A stretch of DNA of 64,000 nt. Source: Erigeron canadensis. Its lineage: Eukaryota > Streptophyta > Magnoliopsida > Asterales > Asteraceae. The DNA lies in assembly GCF_010389155.1 (NCBI RefSeq), contig NC_057761.1, forward strand, positions 1,614,501-1,678,500, given 5' to 3'. This document shows positions 35,941 to 48,300 of this stretch, piece by piece. The position numbers were made by a program, and so were the translations under genes. The first letter of the stretch is position 1, and each line of letters opens with the position of its first letter. Below the pieces are notes generated by a model. It ran no database searches, was not told the origin of the DNA, and saw only the letters and a list, made by a program, of their open reading frames with translations.

Positions 35941-36936
35941 TGTTTCGGTCAAAAATTACCTAAGATAATTTTAGAAAGAATTTTAGACAACTAATGAACC
36001 GAAGATTTGTAAGTGGGGTTTAGTGTTCAAGGATCTTCAAATAAAAAGGAAAGTTTTCTTATAAAAAATAATTAAACTAAGAGTTTGTTCTAAAAACGAG
36101 TTCGAAATGATCTTTGAAATCGAAATACTTTAAGTAAATAAGAAAACGGTTGAAGATAATGTAAAATAATGTCAAATAAAGTATAAATCTTAACGAAATA
36201 CGAATAAAAGTAAAGATCTTGATGAAATGCAAATAAAAGTAAAGACACCAGAATTTTGTTGACGAGGAAAAACCCTTGATCCAGTTAAGTGATCTTAGGT
36301 AAAAAACCCCGGGAGGATGCAATCGACCTTCCAGCTATTCTTTTATTATGATATTCGTTTATGAATAAGTGATTACAACGAAATGAAAAACTGAATAAAT
36401 ACAAATTGCTAATCGACTAAGTTGTTTTTTGTTGGTGATTGCTGAGTAGATGTTGTTGTAGTGAGAGTGTTAATGTGCGTGTTCGTCCCCTTGTGCAGAT
36501 CAATCCTTCCTCCTATTTATAGAGCTAGACGTTGAACCGTATCTCCGAAATATCCGGGATCTTCCTTGAATAACTCTTCCTCGCTGATTTCACTTGACAT
36601 GACCGTTGAGAACTATTCTTCTTCAAGTACATCCGTTGTCAATCCCGATTCTTGTGGATGAAGTGGTAGACTAGCCGTTATAACACGTTCTTAATATAAA
36701 ACGCGTCTTTGACCTAATTCTTGCAAATAAGATCTAATATACTGGACGTATATTCGTTAGTTCAATCATAGATTTTGAAGAGATCAAGATCCTTACATGC
36801 CAGGATAACATAAATTTAACGACTATAATTATCAATACATGATCAAGGATCTTCTAATTCATATAGTATTACGAAGTTATTATAAAAGGACTTAAATGTA
36901 TTCAAGATCCTGACAGTAAATATTCTACCCCAAACA
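35941..36936 (-). repeat. LTR (5' in sense) of element 1
   Basis: 996 bp, partner of 28258-29263, with the same termini. Followed by target duplication CTTGT and then DNA paralogous to 9947 onward. Confidence 0.92.
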
Positions 36937-37121
36937 CTTGTAAACTCAAATAATTGACTTTCAACTAAACATTTAGCCTTTGTTTTTAGGGAACCAATAA
37001 GACCATCTTTTAACAGTTAATTTTTTTAGCTATATTTTTTCATGCCAAGTGAGTATCACCTTCTCACCACCAACAGGATGGTCTTATCGGTTACTTAAAA
37101 ACATTGGTATATATTTGTTAC

Positions 37122-37506
37122 TGTTTGTGCACCGAACCGAGGTTAGAATAATATAAGAAATTGGGTGTTGAGGATTAGTTATTGGCGGTTCCCAAAAGGT
37201 ATCTCTTTACGCCAATTGAGTTTTATGTGCAACTGATCGTCTCAGCTTGAATGCCACTAAAAGGTCTTACGAGCCTCCTTTTATAGGAGGGAATGTTCTT
37301 GGAGAACAAGTAGGCCACTTAGGGTTTCCTAAGTCTTAGGCCGGAGATATAATTTCCCTAGTTATCAGCTGAAAATGATAAGGGCAAATCCCGATCTTTT
37401 AGGAGAGTAATTCTTATCCTTTTATCTACCTACGGAAGCCTTCGTGATGGATGATCATCGGTTTGTTATGTCAGGGTCTGCGTACCGCTGGAGGGGTATG
37501 TCATCG
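37122..37506 (-). repeat. LTR (3' in sense) of element 2
   Basis: About 385 bp, plus-strand start TGTTTGTGCACCGAACCGAG. Differs from the partner at 43345 by scattered substitutions and a short indel. Confidence 0.9.
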
Positions 37507-37911
37507 AGCCCCCAGTCCAAGGGGATGCTTCTTTCCAAATAAGCATTGCCTTGGACTAATCCTTCTTGTTATGCTGCCTCCAGGGGCTTTTTTGTAAATT
37601 CCTGTAAACCGCCTTAATTAATTTGATTGGAAAGGTAACTAAGGGTGGTAGATGGACGCATATCCCCAGACAACTTATGGACGGGTGTGATCTACATGCA
37701 ACCGAATATATAAGCCTTTTGTTCATCCCTTTTTTTCTTAGTTACTCAAAAATAACAACCCCCTTTTTTCTTCTTAGGGTTTCAGCTCCTCACATCCTCC
37801 GATCATCATTAGGTACGCGATTCTTCTACTTTTTCTTCTATTTTGTCTTTCGATTTTCACTTTCTAATGTTGAAAAGAGGTATTAAGACTACTTAATCGA
37901 CCGTTATTTGG

Positions 37912-39763
37912 TTGAGGTTAGACAAATTTGTTGAGAAATATTTTCCTGGAAAAATATCATCGTTTAAGAACCCTTCGGATGGTGATACTGTGCTATCTCC
38001 CTCGGATGGGTATGTTGGTTTTTATATTAAATCTATGACTGAGGGTAATGTTAGGTACCCTTTTTCGCCTTTTATGCTTGGCGTGCTTGATTATTTTGAT
38101 ATCCATATTTTTACCATCACACCACTAGGTTTGTCGAGGATAGGTGACTTTGAGGTCATGTGTAGGGCGTATGGCGGTGAGCCATCACTAGATCTCTTTA
38201 GGTATTTTGTGCAAACTTGTCCTTCTGGTAATTGGGTTACAGTGCGTAACCGTTCAAAAGCTGGTTGTTTTAGAAGAGGTGGTCTAGATATTCGTGAGTG
38301 GAAAAGTGTTTTGTTTATATGAAAGCTTCCTTGATTCCCAGTGGTTATCAATAAGAAATTGTTGTGTATCCATAAGAAATATGAAAACCCCTTTCTTGAT
38401 TATGTTGTTGATGAACTTGGTCGAGACATTCGATCTCATCCTATAAAGGTTGCCATTTATCTTGACGTTGTATTGTATAAGGCAAAAGTGATAAATGTCT
38501 TGCCTGGTGATGTGAATACTGATGGTAAGAGTTGACTATGTGCTTCTGCCTGTTGTATTTTTGTATTGATTTCACCGTTGTTAACGTTTGTTTTTTGTAG
38601 ATATGACTTTCAGGAAGTTTGTTAGGAAAGGCGTGAAGGAGGTGACCGTGGTCGCACAAGTTGAGGGGCAGGGGAGCCTTATTGTTAATGCTGGCTCATC
38701 TGGTGTTCAAAATGAAAATACAGAAGTGTCAAGCAATGTAGACCCTTCCGTCTTGAATGTAGATATGTGAGATATGCCGGTAGAAATAGGAAGAAAAAGG
38801 AAGTTCTTGATTTTGGTGTCCCTCAGTTTGTTGCAGGACGACTTCTAAAAAGAAGGAAGGTTGGTGATGATGCCAAAACTGCTGAGTTTCGCAAGCCCTC
38901 TGTCCCGAGGATGGGTACGTTTCTTATGTTTGTTATTTCTTCCTTTTCTGCAATAATATTTATATTGTTTCTTATCCCCCTTTTTTTTTGCAGATGTTCA
39001 TGATCAATAAATTCTCAATTGGTGGAATGGTGAGGATATGAATGCTGAAGATGTCAAGAAGATTGACAATATGGGCAATGAGACATTCCTTCGTGTTTTC
39101 AAAAAGGATCGCCAATTTCACATTTATCTTGACGCAGTCATTGCTAGACGCTTCTCCAGAATGTCTATCGATCTTAGGTCCAAGAGCTTGGAGGTGTAGT
39201 ATTTGGTAGCCACGGTTGAAGATTTGAGGGCCAAAGAGGCTAGGTTTATTAATACTGTGGAGTCATCTGATATTGTCCAGGATTTGAAGGAACAAATCAA
39301 TATGTTGAAAGTAGATGCAGTTGTTCATGATGAAGTTGTGTTGAAGTTACAATAGGAGTATGCTGAGGAGCGTGAAGGTAATAAGTTGTTGCATGAGCAG
39401 GTTGTTATTTTGAAGCAGGATCGTGTCAGGCTAGTTACAGAGGTGATTCCTTATGTGAGAAGGTCCTTGTTGTATAGTGATGAAGTTGGTCAGCTGTTAG
39501 GGGAGATGACCTCAGCTGAGAGAGCCGATGAAAGGTCTATTGTGCTGGAAGAGTTTGCTGCTGAAGGAAAGTGTGACTTGCAATGCAGGGGAGATTTTAT
39601 TGCCAATGCTTCCCATGACCTTGAGGTAGCCTACCAGAAATGGAAGGATGTTGTTTTTCCTTACCTGGAGAAGGTTGTTGTTGATCCCCATGATGCCATT
39701 GATGACCTGCTCAAGATAGTTCCTGACGTGATTCAACCCCAGGGTGCTGCCAACCCCCAGTGA
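37912..39763 (+). pseudogene. antisense accessory ORF of element 2 ('putative gypsy type transposon' family plus coiled coil)
   Basis: The first piece (37912-38322) shows the family pattern: VRYPFSPFMLGVLDYFDIHI, LGLSRIGDFEVMCRAYGGEP, FRYFVQTCPSGNWVTVRNRS. It then shifts frame at about 38320 and continues at 38341-38535. Later pieces at 38588-38770 and 38767-39003 (basic) and 39386-39763 (long heptad-like coiled coil ending VIQPQGAANPQ) are separated by stops or intron-like gaps; GTAAGAG near 38523 and TTTTTTGTAG ending near 38600 look like splice sites. Opposite strand to gag, same arrangement as in element 1. Molecular role unknown. Confidence 0.7.
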
Positions 39764-40386
39764 TATGGCCTGTGTGCCTATAATATGGCGTTTGTGCCAA
39801 TCTGAAAATTTTCCTTTTATCAACAGCTTGCTGTTGTAGATAATTTCTTTTTATGTCTGTGAATATTTTCTTTTGCTTGCCCTCAGTTTAGTATCTATGT
39901 CCTTTGTCTTTTGACAGTTGTAGCCTTATAGGCTATTTTATGGGTTAATGCAACTTAATTGCTGTCTTTGTGGATATATGCTTGAAGAATGTCTTTATGG
40001 TTGCAGCCTTGAGTGCTAATTTCATGTAATTGTGCAGCTTTGGCAATTTCAGCTTTTAAAGCTGTCTTTGGGGCAATTGTGGTTGCTCGTTATTGCACCT
40101 GCTTGTTTGTATCATATGCCCGTAGGTGCCTATTTGGACTATTGGTCCTTTTGATTACTGGAATTCCAATATATGGGCGTCCCCATTGTATTTTATATAT
40201 TTTTATGTAGAGAGAAAAAATTTTCTTTATTATTTTTTATAATAATTTTTTTTTCACTACCTTTATAGCGCATATATGCGTCTTTGTCGAAGGAGGAGAA
40301 AATATATTGAAAACAAAAAGCCTTTATTTAGTTATATAAGTGAGGTTACATACTATATCCTCTAGGTTTTATAAATAATGAAAAGA
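39764..40386. other. element 2 spacer between accessory ORF and gag-protease
   Basis: Short repeated phrases occur here (for example TGTGCCTATAATATGGCG and TTTGTGCCAATC near 39770-39800). No domain recognised; the polymerase genes expected between protease and 3' LTR in an autonomous gypsy element are missing here. Confidence 0.5.
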
Positions 40387-43035
40387 CTAATTGGTCTTTG
40401 AATTGGGCTTGTCTTTGGGCAGATAATGCCCGTAGTAGGGTCCTTCGTTCCATGAGAGCCAATGCGGACCATCCTGGCCTTCCTCATATATCTTTTTTGC
40501 CTTCATTACCAAGGTCCCTACTCCTCCGTCCGACTCGTACTTGATCATGTCGTGCACTACGGACGAAATCATTTCAAACTTCTAGATTCCGGGTCTTCCT
40601 AGGATTGCTTGGAAATGTGATGTTCCGTTTACCACTAAGAATGTGATCTTTTCTTTTCGCTTTCAGCGTCCCTTCCCTATTGTCATTTGTACTGACAGCT
40701 TCCCCAACGGTTTAGCGGTGTTCTTGGAGTACCCTCGTACCAAGGCTTCTGTCTTCCTATAGTTCATTCGTGACATAGGGTGTAATTTCTAGAAAGCCTT
40801 TTTATGTAGGACATTGCATTCACTCCCCATGTCTACAATAATCTTTTTCACCTTCGATAATTCTAGAATTGCTGAAATTATCAGGGGATCTCTGAAGGCT
40901 TTACCATTATAAATTGAAGGGAATTTGATGCTCCTCATATCTCCCCTGTAGGTCTTTGGGAACGAGTGTCTTGTCCCGAGCTTGCTTTTTATAATAGTAT
41001 AACTAGTTTTCTCAGGGCCTTTCTTCTCTTCATCCGTATCTTCCTCTCTTTTCATACTTTGTTGTTGCCTCACACTTTTTACCAGATGTGATAACTTTCC
41101 TTCGTTAATCGCTTCCTCTATAACCTTTCTGAGTTGCCAACATGCGTTTGTGTCATGGCCATGGTCTCTATGGAACTCACAGTATTTTTCAGGGTCTTTT
41201 CTGTTTTTGCCACTTAGTCTGGGAGTAGTCGGGAAAGTCTTTGCAATGCTTTCGGTGAGTAGTATATCCTTGTGATACGGGCTATACCTTGGTTTTTCCT
41301 TCTCGTTGTTCCATTTTCCCTTTCTACTTGCCAGGGTCTCCTTTTCCTGTGGGGGACTAATGTCCCCCCTTTGAGGCGGTATCCCTAGCATCCAAGTATA
41401 CGTAAGCCCTCTTCTGGACTGCCTCATAAGTCTTCAGTAGGTCCCTGTATAGGAACTCGACGAGGCCTCAACTTCGGAGGCCATGTAATAGCCCAGATAT
41501 CCTTTGCGACTCAGGAAGGTCCACGATATCCTCTGTTTCCGTCAAGTTATGGTCCAAGAAAGCCCCGTAGCCCTCTGTGTCCTTCTGTTTTATTCCGTGA
41601 GCTACCACGTGGATTTTCTTATGCTTATTTTGTTGGCTAATGCGGGCCCTGAATTTTTCTTTAAGACCGTCGAAACTAGTGATGGATCCTTTAGCCACAT
41701 TCTTCAGCCATTCCCTGGCGTCTCCTTCGAGTGCCTACCTTAACATTCGACACGCAACTGGTACGTCCCAAACTTTCATCTTTGTCGCCCCTTCAAAGGC
41801 TTCTAGAAAATCATCTGGGTCGCTTTTTCCTTTGTACGTCTCCAGGTGAGAAGGGTATTTCAGGTCTTTCGGGAGAGGGTAATTCTATATCCAGGCGACG
41901 CACGACGAGTTTTCAATGCTTCCCCTGACTATATGTAACTCCAATGCATTCTGATACGCTAGAGCGATCCAGCGATAGGGGCTTGTGGGGTATGTTGCTG
42001 CCCTCCAGCATCTTGTGGGCCCCCAGGATTAGCGCGACATACTGTTACGCATGATATTGGCGAGGCTATGCCTGTCCTACAGGTTGATTACCATAAATTA
42101 CCCCCGAAGCCTGAGTTCCATATTGTTGTGCCCCAGGTCCGCTAGTGCTTCCATAGCCTTGGCCCAAAGGCGCTTGATAGCTTTGTCCTATAGGTCCTTG
42201 ATGGCTTTGGCTAAAAGGTCTTTGATAACCTTGGCTAATCGGTGTCTGGAAGGTTGGTCCTGAAGGACCTTGGAAGGTATGACCCGAAGGTCCTTGGAAT
42301 GCTTGACCCGAAGGCCCTAGAAAGGTTTGACCCGAAGGCCCTTGAAAGGTATGACCCAAAGATCCTTGGTGGCCGCCGGGTGGAATGTCGTGTCCCGAGG
42401 GGGTGTTGTATGTCGCGTCCTGTCCCCCGGGAATGGAGCTTGCTTGGGTTACATTAGATTGTTGCCCCTAGGTCCCGAGGATCCCGAGGGGACGTTAGCC
42501 TGAGTGCCGGCTCCAGGAGCCGCATTCTCTTGCCTTGGGACCTCGGTCGCTTCTGGTTGTGGTCGATGCGGTGGTGTTCGGGGCCGAGGGCCCTCACTTC
42601 CTAATTATCTCAATCCATATTCGGTCCTAACTCACGACCATGGGATTCGTGGGTATCGATGGAGTCCCCTTGGGGGGGGGGGTGTCCGCATCTTAATCGT
42701 ATTCTATCTCATCGTCAAAGTTCAACGTCCTGGTAAGGTCATCAAGTGCTCCAATGTTTTGGAGATACCTCATGGTGTGGCAGATGTGACTATAATTTCA
42801 TAGAATATAGTCTGGATTAAATAATTGTGGGGTCCTGACTGGGACCCTCGCATGAACCCGCCTTGTCCCCCTGGTGTCTCATCTGGGCGTTCAGTGTCTC
42901 CATCAGCCCGACGATTTGCTTGCTGGTCGCCACTGATTCAGTCGTTGCCCCCGATCTTGGTGGAGGGTTCCCGGAGGGTCCATTCCCTGTCGCCTGCTGG
43001 GAACTCTGCCCAAATCCTGGTGGGACATCTGCCAT
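40387..43035 (-). pseudogene. gag-protease of element 2, fragmented
   Basis: From 43035 (MADVPPGFGQ) the frame is broken into pieces: a Gly/Pro/Gln repeat region with recurring (T/A)FQGPSG units (42359-42066), a retrotransposon gag core (41698-41468: GLKEKFRARI), and a long piece 41427-40789 with a C-X2-H-X4-H-X4-C knuckle (CEFHRDHGHDTNAC) and a protease-like IIVDMGSECNVL. The usual plant gypsy protease motif has D-T-G; here the middle residue is Met. The protease seems to continue to about 40450 (ILGRPGI, then HDMIKYESDGGVGTL), after a stop. Likely inactive. Confidence 0.75.
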
Positions 43036-43344
43036 TTTTCTTTGATTCGATACACAAAACAGAATTTTAAGGTGGTTATTGATAACAAATAAAAAACAGA
43101 ATTAAGAATTGATTGTATTTTATTGATTGTATTTTTTTGATGATATGAACCATACACATTCGGTCCCTATTTATACAATGAGATTACTTCCTTTTAAAGG
43201 AAATACAATCAAGTCAAGATATGAAGCTTGATGCCGAAGTCGTAATCTCCTAAATATGGAAATGATGATTTGATCTGATCTAAACGGATTCTTATCGCTA
43301 ACAGTTATAGGATTTAAGCGCGGTGTCCCATGGATGGCGCCAAA

Positions 43345-43736
43345 TATTTGTGCACCGAACCGAGATTATAACAATATGAGGAAATGGGTGTTGATGATTG
43401 GTTATTGGCGGTTCCCAAAAGGTAGAGTTAATTTCTTTACGCCAATTGAGTTTTATGTGCAACTAACCGTCTCAGCTTGAATGCCACTAAAAGGTCTTAC
43501 AAACCTCCTTTTACAGGAGGGAATGTTCTTGGAGAACAAGTAGGCCGCTTAGGGTTTTCTAAGTCTTAGGACGGAGATATAATTTCCCTAGTTATCAGCT
43601 GGAAATGATAAGGGCAAATCCCGATCTTTTAGGAGAGTAACTCTTATCCTTTTATCTACATGCGGAAGCCTTCATGACGGATGATCCTCGGTTTGTTATG
43701 TCAAGGTCTGCGTACCGCTGGAGGGGTATGTTATCA
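43345..43736 (-). repeat. LTR (5' in sense) of element 2
   Basis: 392 bp, partner of 37122-37506. Ends TATGTTATCA and is followed by GTTAC and then by the conserved 3' flank of CRK A3 (AGTCATAACAATCATTTTCC). Confidence 0.9.
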
Positions 43737-44021
43737 GTTACAAGTCATAACAATCATTTTCCGTGCCCCTATTTACATATCGAAAGCTTGTGCACTTATC
43801 ATATGAAAAACATGCATAAATCAAAGTTTGGGATCCAATACAAACATATCACTCTTTCGTACTTTTAGGCTTAGCCATCGGTACTATTCTTAGTTTCAAG
43901 ATTACAACCATGTTAATTAGCTGCTTTTAACACTAAAGTTTCCAAGATGCTTAAGGGAATGACTCATAAGATCTAAGTTTCTAATCAACGAATGGTTTTC
44001 TGATCTTATTAGTAACTACGG

Positions 44022-47000
44022 TTACCTTGGGTCGACATAGCTGAGAGAAATTGTAGCAACCGAAGAACCCACTAACATTTGCGTGATGTTCAGTTCCATC
44101 GTCTCCTTGTCTATAAAAGGGGGGTTAGAGGGGACGGGTAGTGGCTCATCGTCCTTCACCAACATTCTCAGTGCCGCTGACATGATTGGTCTTAAAGATG
44201 GATCTTCTTGAATGCAAAGAAGTCCTACGTTTATCACTCTTATGGCATCTTTTTGGAAAATGATGTTCGGATATACATTCATCATCAGATTCGGGTCAAA
44301 CATTTCCTTCAGTGTCCCCTGCGTAAAATGCCTCCATGCCTGCATGTACATGAGTAATAACAATGTATAAGTAAATGCATTTTCAGGCAAGCAATTGAAA
44401 TATGTGATTCAATGATTAGAACTTCACATTATTGGGAAGTATGTGTTTTACTTACAATAGATACCAAGAATTCAGCATATTCCATTGTTTTGCTTCTGTT
44501 GCTTTCCATTCCGCTGACCAACTCGAGTAGCAACACACCAAAGCCATAGACATCAGCTTTTTCGGTTAACTGGCCACGAGCCAGGTACTCTGGAGCAATG
44601 TACCCTCTGGCGAGATTGAAATTAAGAAAGGAAAAGGTTAACGTAGTATATTAGTGTGAAATTTAAATATTAAGGAAAAGCTGATGTGTGGGTTTCTTTG
44701 GTGTCAAGGTCCTATGCAAAAAGGGAAGGCTATGTTGTCGTGAAAAACTACTTGTGTTCCGAAGAGCGAAGGAGGTTTAGGTATTAGACGCATAGCAGAA
44801 ATGAATAAAGCCCTCATGACTTCCCAAATCTGGAGCATTCATAATAGGCGGGAGTCTTTATGGGTTACTTGGATCCATGATTATAAACCAAAGGGGCACA
44901 ATTTTTGGGATGTCTTGGCTCGAACAGATAGTAGTTGGGGCTGGAGAAAGATTCTTTACATGAGATCGTCAATTAAAAATCACATTAAAATGAGTATTGG
45001 AAATGGTAAGTCCACGTCTGCTTGGTTTCATGCTTGGAGTGAGAGTGGTCCGTTATGTGAAATTGTGACTCCTAGAGAAATGAAAAATGTTGGTCTCACA
45101 CTGGAAGCTAAGGTTGCAGACATTTGTAGGAATGGTGAATGGGTCTGGCCTAATGCGTGGTATGTTAAATATCCTGGTTTAATGAATGAGTCTATCCCTC
45201 ACCTTGATCAAAATAAAAACGATGAAGTTATTTGGATAGACAATGCAAAAGTTGAACCATACATAGCAACTACTGCATGGAACTCCGTACAAAGTAATGA
45301 GCAGAAGGTGGCATGGATGAATTTTGTTTGGTCCTCTCACTCTATACCGAGGCATTCATTTCATTTGTGGTTGATAATGCGTAGGAAACTTTTGACACAA
45401 GACGGAATCATTAAATGGGCATCAGCAAGAAGAAAGAACATGAATATGATGTGTTGTGCATTGTGTAAAGCTAATTATGATTCACATAACCGCTTGTTTT
45501 TTTAATGTACTTTTTCAACGCATGTTTGGTTAAAAGTTAGGGATATGGGTGGATTGCAACACCTTCCACCGCTCTTGGATGTTATAATGGAATGGAGGAA
45601 TCCTTGTGCAAAATCAAGATTGCTTGCAAATGTGATGGGGAGACTCCTTGTTGCTTCAGCGGCTTATTTCTTATGGCAAGAAAGAAACAATAGGATGTTC
45701 AATGACCAAGCTCGCCCTCCTGATCTGCTTTGTGAAGTAATTACATCTACCGTTCGGTTAAAGCTAATGACATTAAAGTTCAAAAAGACTACTCGGGTGA
45801 TCCATATGCTTGAGGCTTGGGGTATCTGTGGGGTTTAAGTGTATGCTATGTTAATTGGAATTAGCATAAAGGTAGATTGGTGTTTGGCTTTGATTCACTA
45901 GGTTTTATTTGTTAACATATACGTAGTATCAATTAGTATGGTACGTCCACCATGCTAATTGTAATGAACCGTTTTGATAGTTGTTATAATACAAAGTTGT
46001 CGGGGTAACCCTTTACCCCAAAAAAACATCAATATGTCTTTTGCTACTTCCTCCCTAGTCCCTTTAAAATGTTTGTTAAGAAATTGGTGATCACTTTAGT
46101 AAGTAACACGTTGTAATTGCTCGTTATGGTTCTTTAATAGGTCTCGTAAAGGTCAACAAAATGAGGAACTTACAGTGTACCCACAATGGCAGTGCTCATA
46201 TGACTCTTGTCACCTTGAAAAGACCTGGCTAAACCAAAATCAGCTATTTTGGGACGAAGCCTCAAGTCTAACAAGATATTAGAAGCTTTAATGTCTCTAT
46301 GTATAATGCGTCTCTTGGTATTTTCATGAAGGTAAACCAAGCCTTCTGCTATACCAATAATAATCTCAAATCTCTTCTCCCATCGTAACTCCCTGCCTTT
46401 TGTTTCATCTGTATAAGTTCACATTTTCATAGTTACATCTCGATTAATCAACCTGATAAATTCAATTAAAAACTTTAAAATTTACCAAAACTGTAGCGGT
46501 CAAGGCTCATGTTAGGTAGATATTCATATATGAGAATGCTTTCAGGTCCTGAACAGCTGCATCCCAACAGCTTGACCAGATTTTTGTGTTGAACACTGTT
46601 AATAATGTTAACTTCATTGTAGAAATCTGCTGCTCTGAATTTGTTGTTTAAGAAAAGCCGTTTCACAGCTATTTCTCGTCCATCTAAGAGAACCCCCTGA
46701 GAAATTTTAACCATTCATCTAACTTTTGGCAAATTTAACTCATGTAGTCAACATGGGGTATGCATTATCTCTATCGGGCCAGATGGGTAAGTAAAAAGAA
46801 CTCCTTAACACAAGATTGGGGAAATATACCGAAGTGGTTAAAAGTCATTTTATTACGAAAGAATTAGATTATTACTGTTATTATGTAATTTAAAAGCTTG
46901 CATAAAAAAAAATTATAGGTAAAATCAACCTCCCCAGCCCGTGCCTTAATTACATGTCATGACCTGTTCAACCTGACAACTATTCAACTTGAAGTGGTTT

Positions 47001-48300
47001 TATGATAAGATACTACCTTGTAGACAGTCCCAAATCCGCCTTGTCCGAGCTTATTGGAGTCATCCCAATTTCCGGTTGCTTTCTCAATTGTAGTGTATTT
47101 GAAATTCAAGTTACTGTCTGTAAGAATCTTCACCAGTTTTTTGGCATTTTTAGCTTCATAAGAACCTAAAACATTAAGCAACTGTTAGTGTTGATCGATA
47201 ACCTATACAAATTGTCTGTTGTTACTAATATATTTTCAAGTCCATAAACATGACATAAATGATTATACCATTTCTCCTCTGCTGAATATATTTCCGTTTT
47301 CTGATATATAAGATGCTCATTAAAGCAACTGTGAAAACCACCACAGAACTAACAACAGAAACTACAATAGCTATTCTCTTTCCTGCAAAAACCACTAATG
47401 AAACATGATTAGATGTGTATAGAAAGCTTCTATCTTGAGGAATTATATGATTTCAACTTCTTATAGATGAATTATTAAAAAAGTGTTTCTTGTAAGACCC
47501 ATATATTTAATGGTATGTTCATAAGTGTTAGAATCGTTACCTTTATTGCTAGCGCTTCTTGTGGTTTGTATAAGGTTAAGAAAATTAGTATCAGAATACC
47601 TCATAAAGCATCCAGTATTCAATGCTCGCCCCTCTGACCACGGCAAACATTTTGTTATTGATGCAGATGCGTTCATCAAACATGCCTTACAAGATTCTGG
47701 GCTCAAAGTATTCCAACATTGGGCCAACACATAAACTGAATCTTTAAAATTATCCGCGGTAAGCTCTTTCCTATAAAAGTAGTCACCGTTTTTTAATGCA
47801 TCCGTCATAGCATCCATTACTGCGTGCCTTGTGGAGTTTTGAAACATGGTACTTTTCCTTGTTGTGTTACCACAAACAATTGTGTCTTTAGGCCCAGTAT
47901 ACTCCTCAAAAAAACTATAGTTTTGGATTCGCATAAAGCAGCCATCAAGGTAAAGTCGACCCCCAGGTTTTGGCCAGCAACTAGGAAGCACACTACGCAT
48001 TCGGGCATTACAAAGTCGGCAATCTTCGTCAGAGAGGTCAGCATAGCATTGGGAATGACCATAAACTTGGTCGGGGCTGGTTCCCTCTGATACTGTTGCG
48101 TTATGTGAAGTTTGCATTTGGTTGCTGAGTCTTCCATATAACCTGATACCATTTTCGAGGAATTTTATTCCATCGTTTTTCCCTTCAGGACATAGCATCT
48201 CGACGGTTTGGATTCTGGGATCCCCAGCTGATCTGGATGCTAGTAATTGAATTATGATCAAAGCAATAGAAATGACAAGTGTATGTGTTGGTTTACACAT
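44022..48300 (-). CDS. CRK A3: cysteine-rich receptor-like protein kinase, intact, with a LINE in intron 5
   Basis: Exons: 48300-47541, 47382-47269, 47165-47017, 46696-46486, 46408-46174, 44606-44456, 44339-44022. Junctions are GT-AG, frame open, 1938 nt, 645 aa, with exon sizes identical to A1. Signal peptide [23 protein letters not shown]26 motifs are [13 protein letters not shown] and [13 protein letters not shown]. Membrane span in exon 2. Kinase has [25 protein letters not shown] and DFGLAR, with VGTLGYIAPEY at the exon 5-6 junction. Intron 5 (46173-44607) is 1567 bp because of an antisense L1 LINE. The first DUF26 domain has an unusually acidic spacer compared with A1. Function as for A1, by family. 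Confidence 0.92.
44681..46026 (+). mobile_element. 5'-truncated L1-clade LINE in intron 5 of CRK A3
   Basis: Plus-strand reading from about 44684 gives the C-terminal end of a plant L1 reverse transcriptase ([13 protein letters not shown], then [20 protein letters not shown]) and a zf-RVT domain ([17 protein letters not shown], then [11 protein letters not shown]). It ends at the stop at 45836-45838, followed by a 3' UTR and an A-tail joining at 46019-46026. In-frame stops near 44744 and at 45503 show decay. The pseudogene A2 keeps the uninterrupted site (TTAAGGAAAAGTTTAGG, then AAAACATCAATATG). Confidence 0.88.

Larger units (their letters stand above)
28258..36936 (-). mobile_element. LTR retrotransposon 1, non-autonomous gypsy-type, with nested copia fragment
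   Basis: Long terminal repeats at 28258-29263 and 35941-36936 are near-identical. The plus-strand start is TGTTTCGGTCAAAAATTACC and the end CTACCCCAAACA. Target duplications are CCTGT (28253-28257) and CTTGT (36937-36941), one mismatch. The sense strand is minus: a primer-binding-like TGGCGCCCACCGTGAGGC lies directly inside the right LTR (35939 downward) and gag pieces are on the minus strand. An ORF family on the plus strand fills 29.5-32.9 kb. No reverse transcriptase, RNase H or integrase was found. It interrupts the segment paralogous to about 9945. Confidence 0.9.
37122..43736 (-). mobile_element. LTR retrotransposon 2, non-autonomous gypsy-type with gag and protease
   Basis: LTRs at 37122-37506 and 43345-43736, with perfect target duplications GTTAC (37117-37121 and 43737-43741). 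The empty site is kept at about 10116 (TTGTTACCAGTCATAAC). The sense strand is minus: primer-site-like TGGCGCCATCCATGGGAC at 43342-43325 and a purine-rich GGACTGGGGGCTC directly before the LTR at 37506. Gag-protease is on the minus strand (40387-43035) and an accessory ORF on the plus strand (37912-39763). Reverse transcriptase and integrase are absent. Confidence 0.92.

Noticed and set aside
28394..36322. Two nearly identical 81-codon minus-strand frames (28394-28639 and 36077-36322) starting MHPPGVF
   Set aside because: They are the same position in the two LTRs of element 1 and have no protein family features.
42066..42803. Plus-strand frames opposite the element 2 gag
   Set aside because: They arise from the complementary strand of the Gly/Pro/Gln repeat region in gag.
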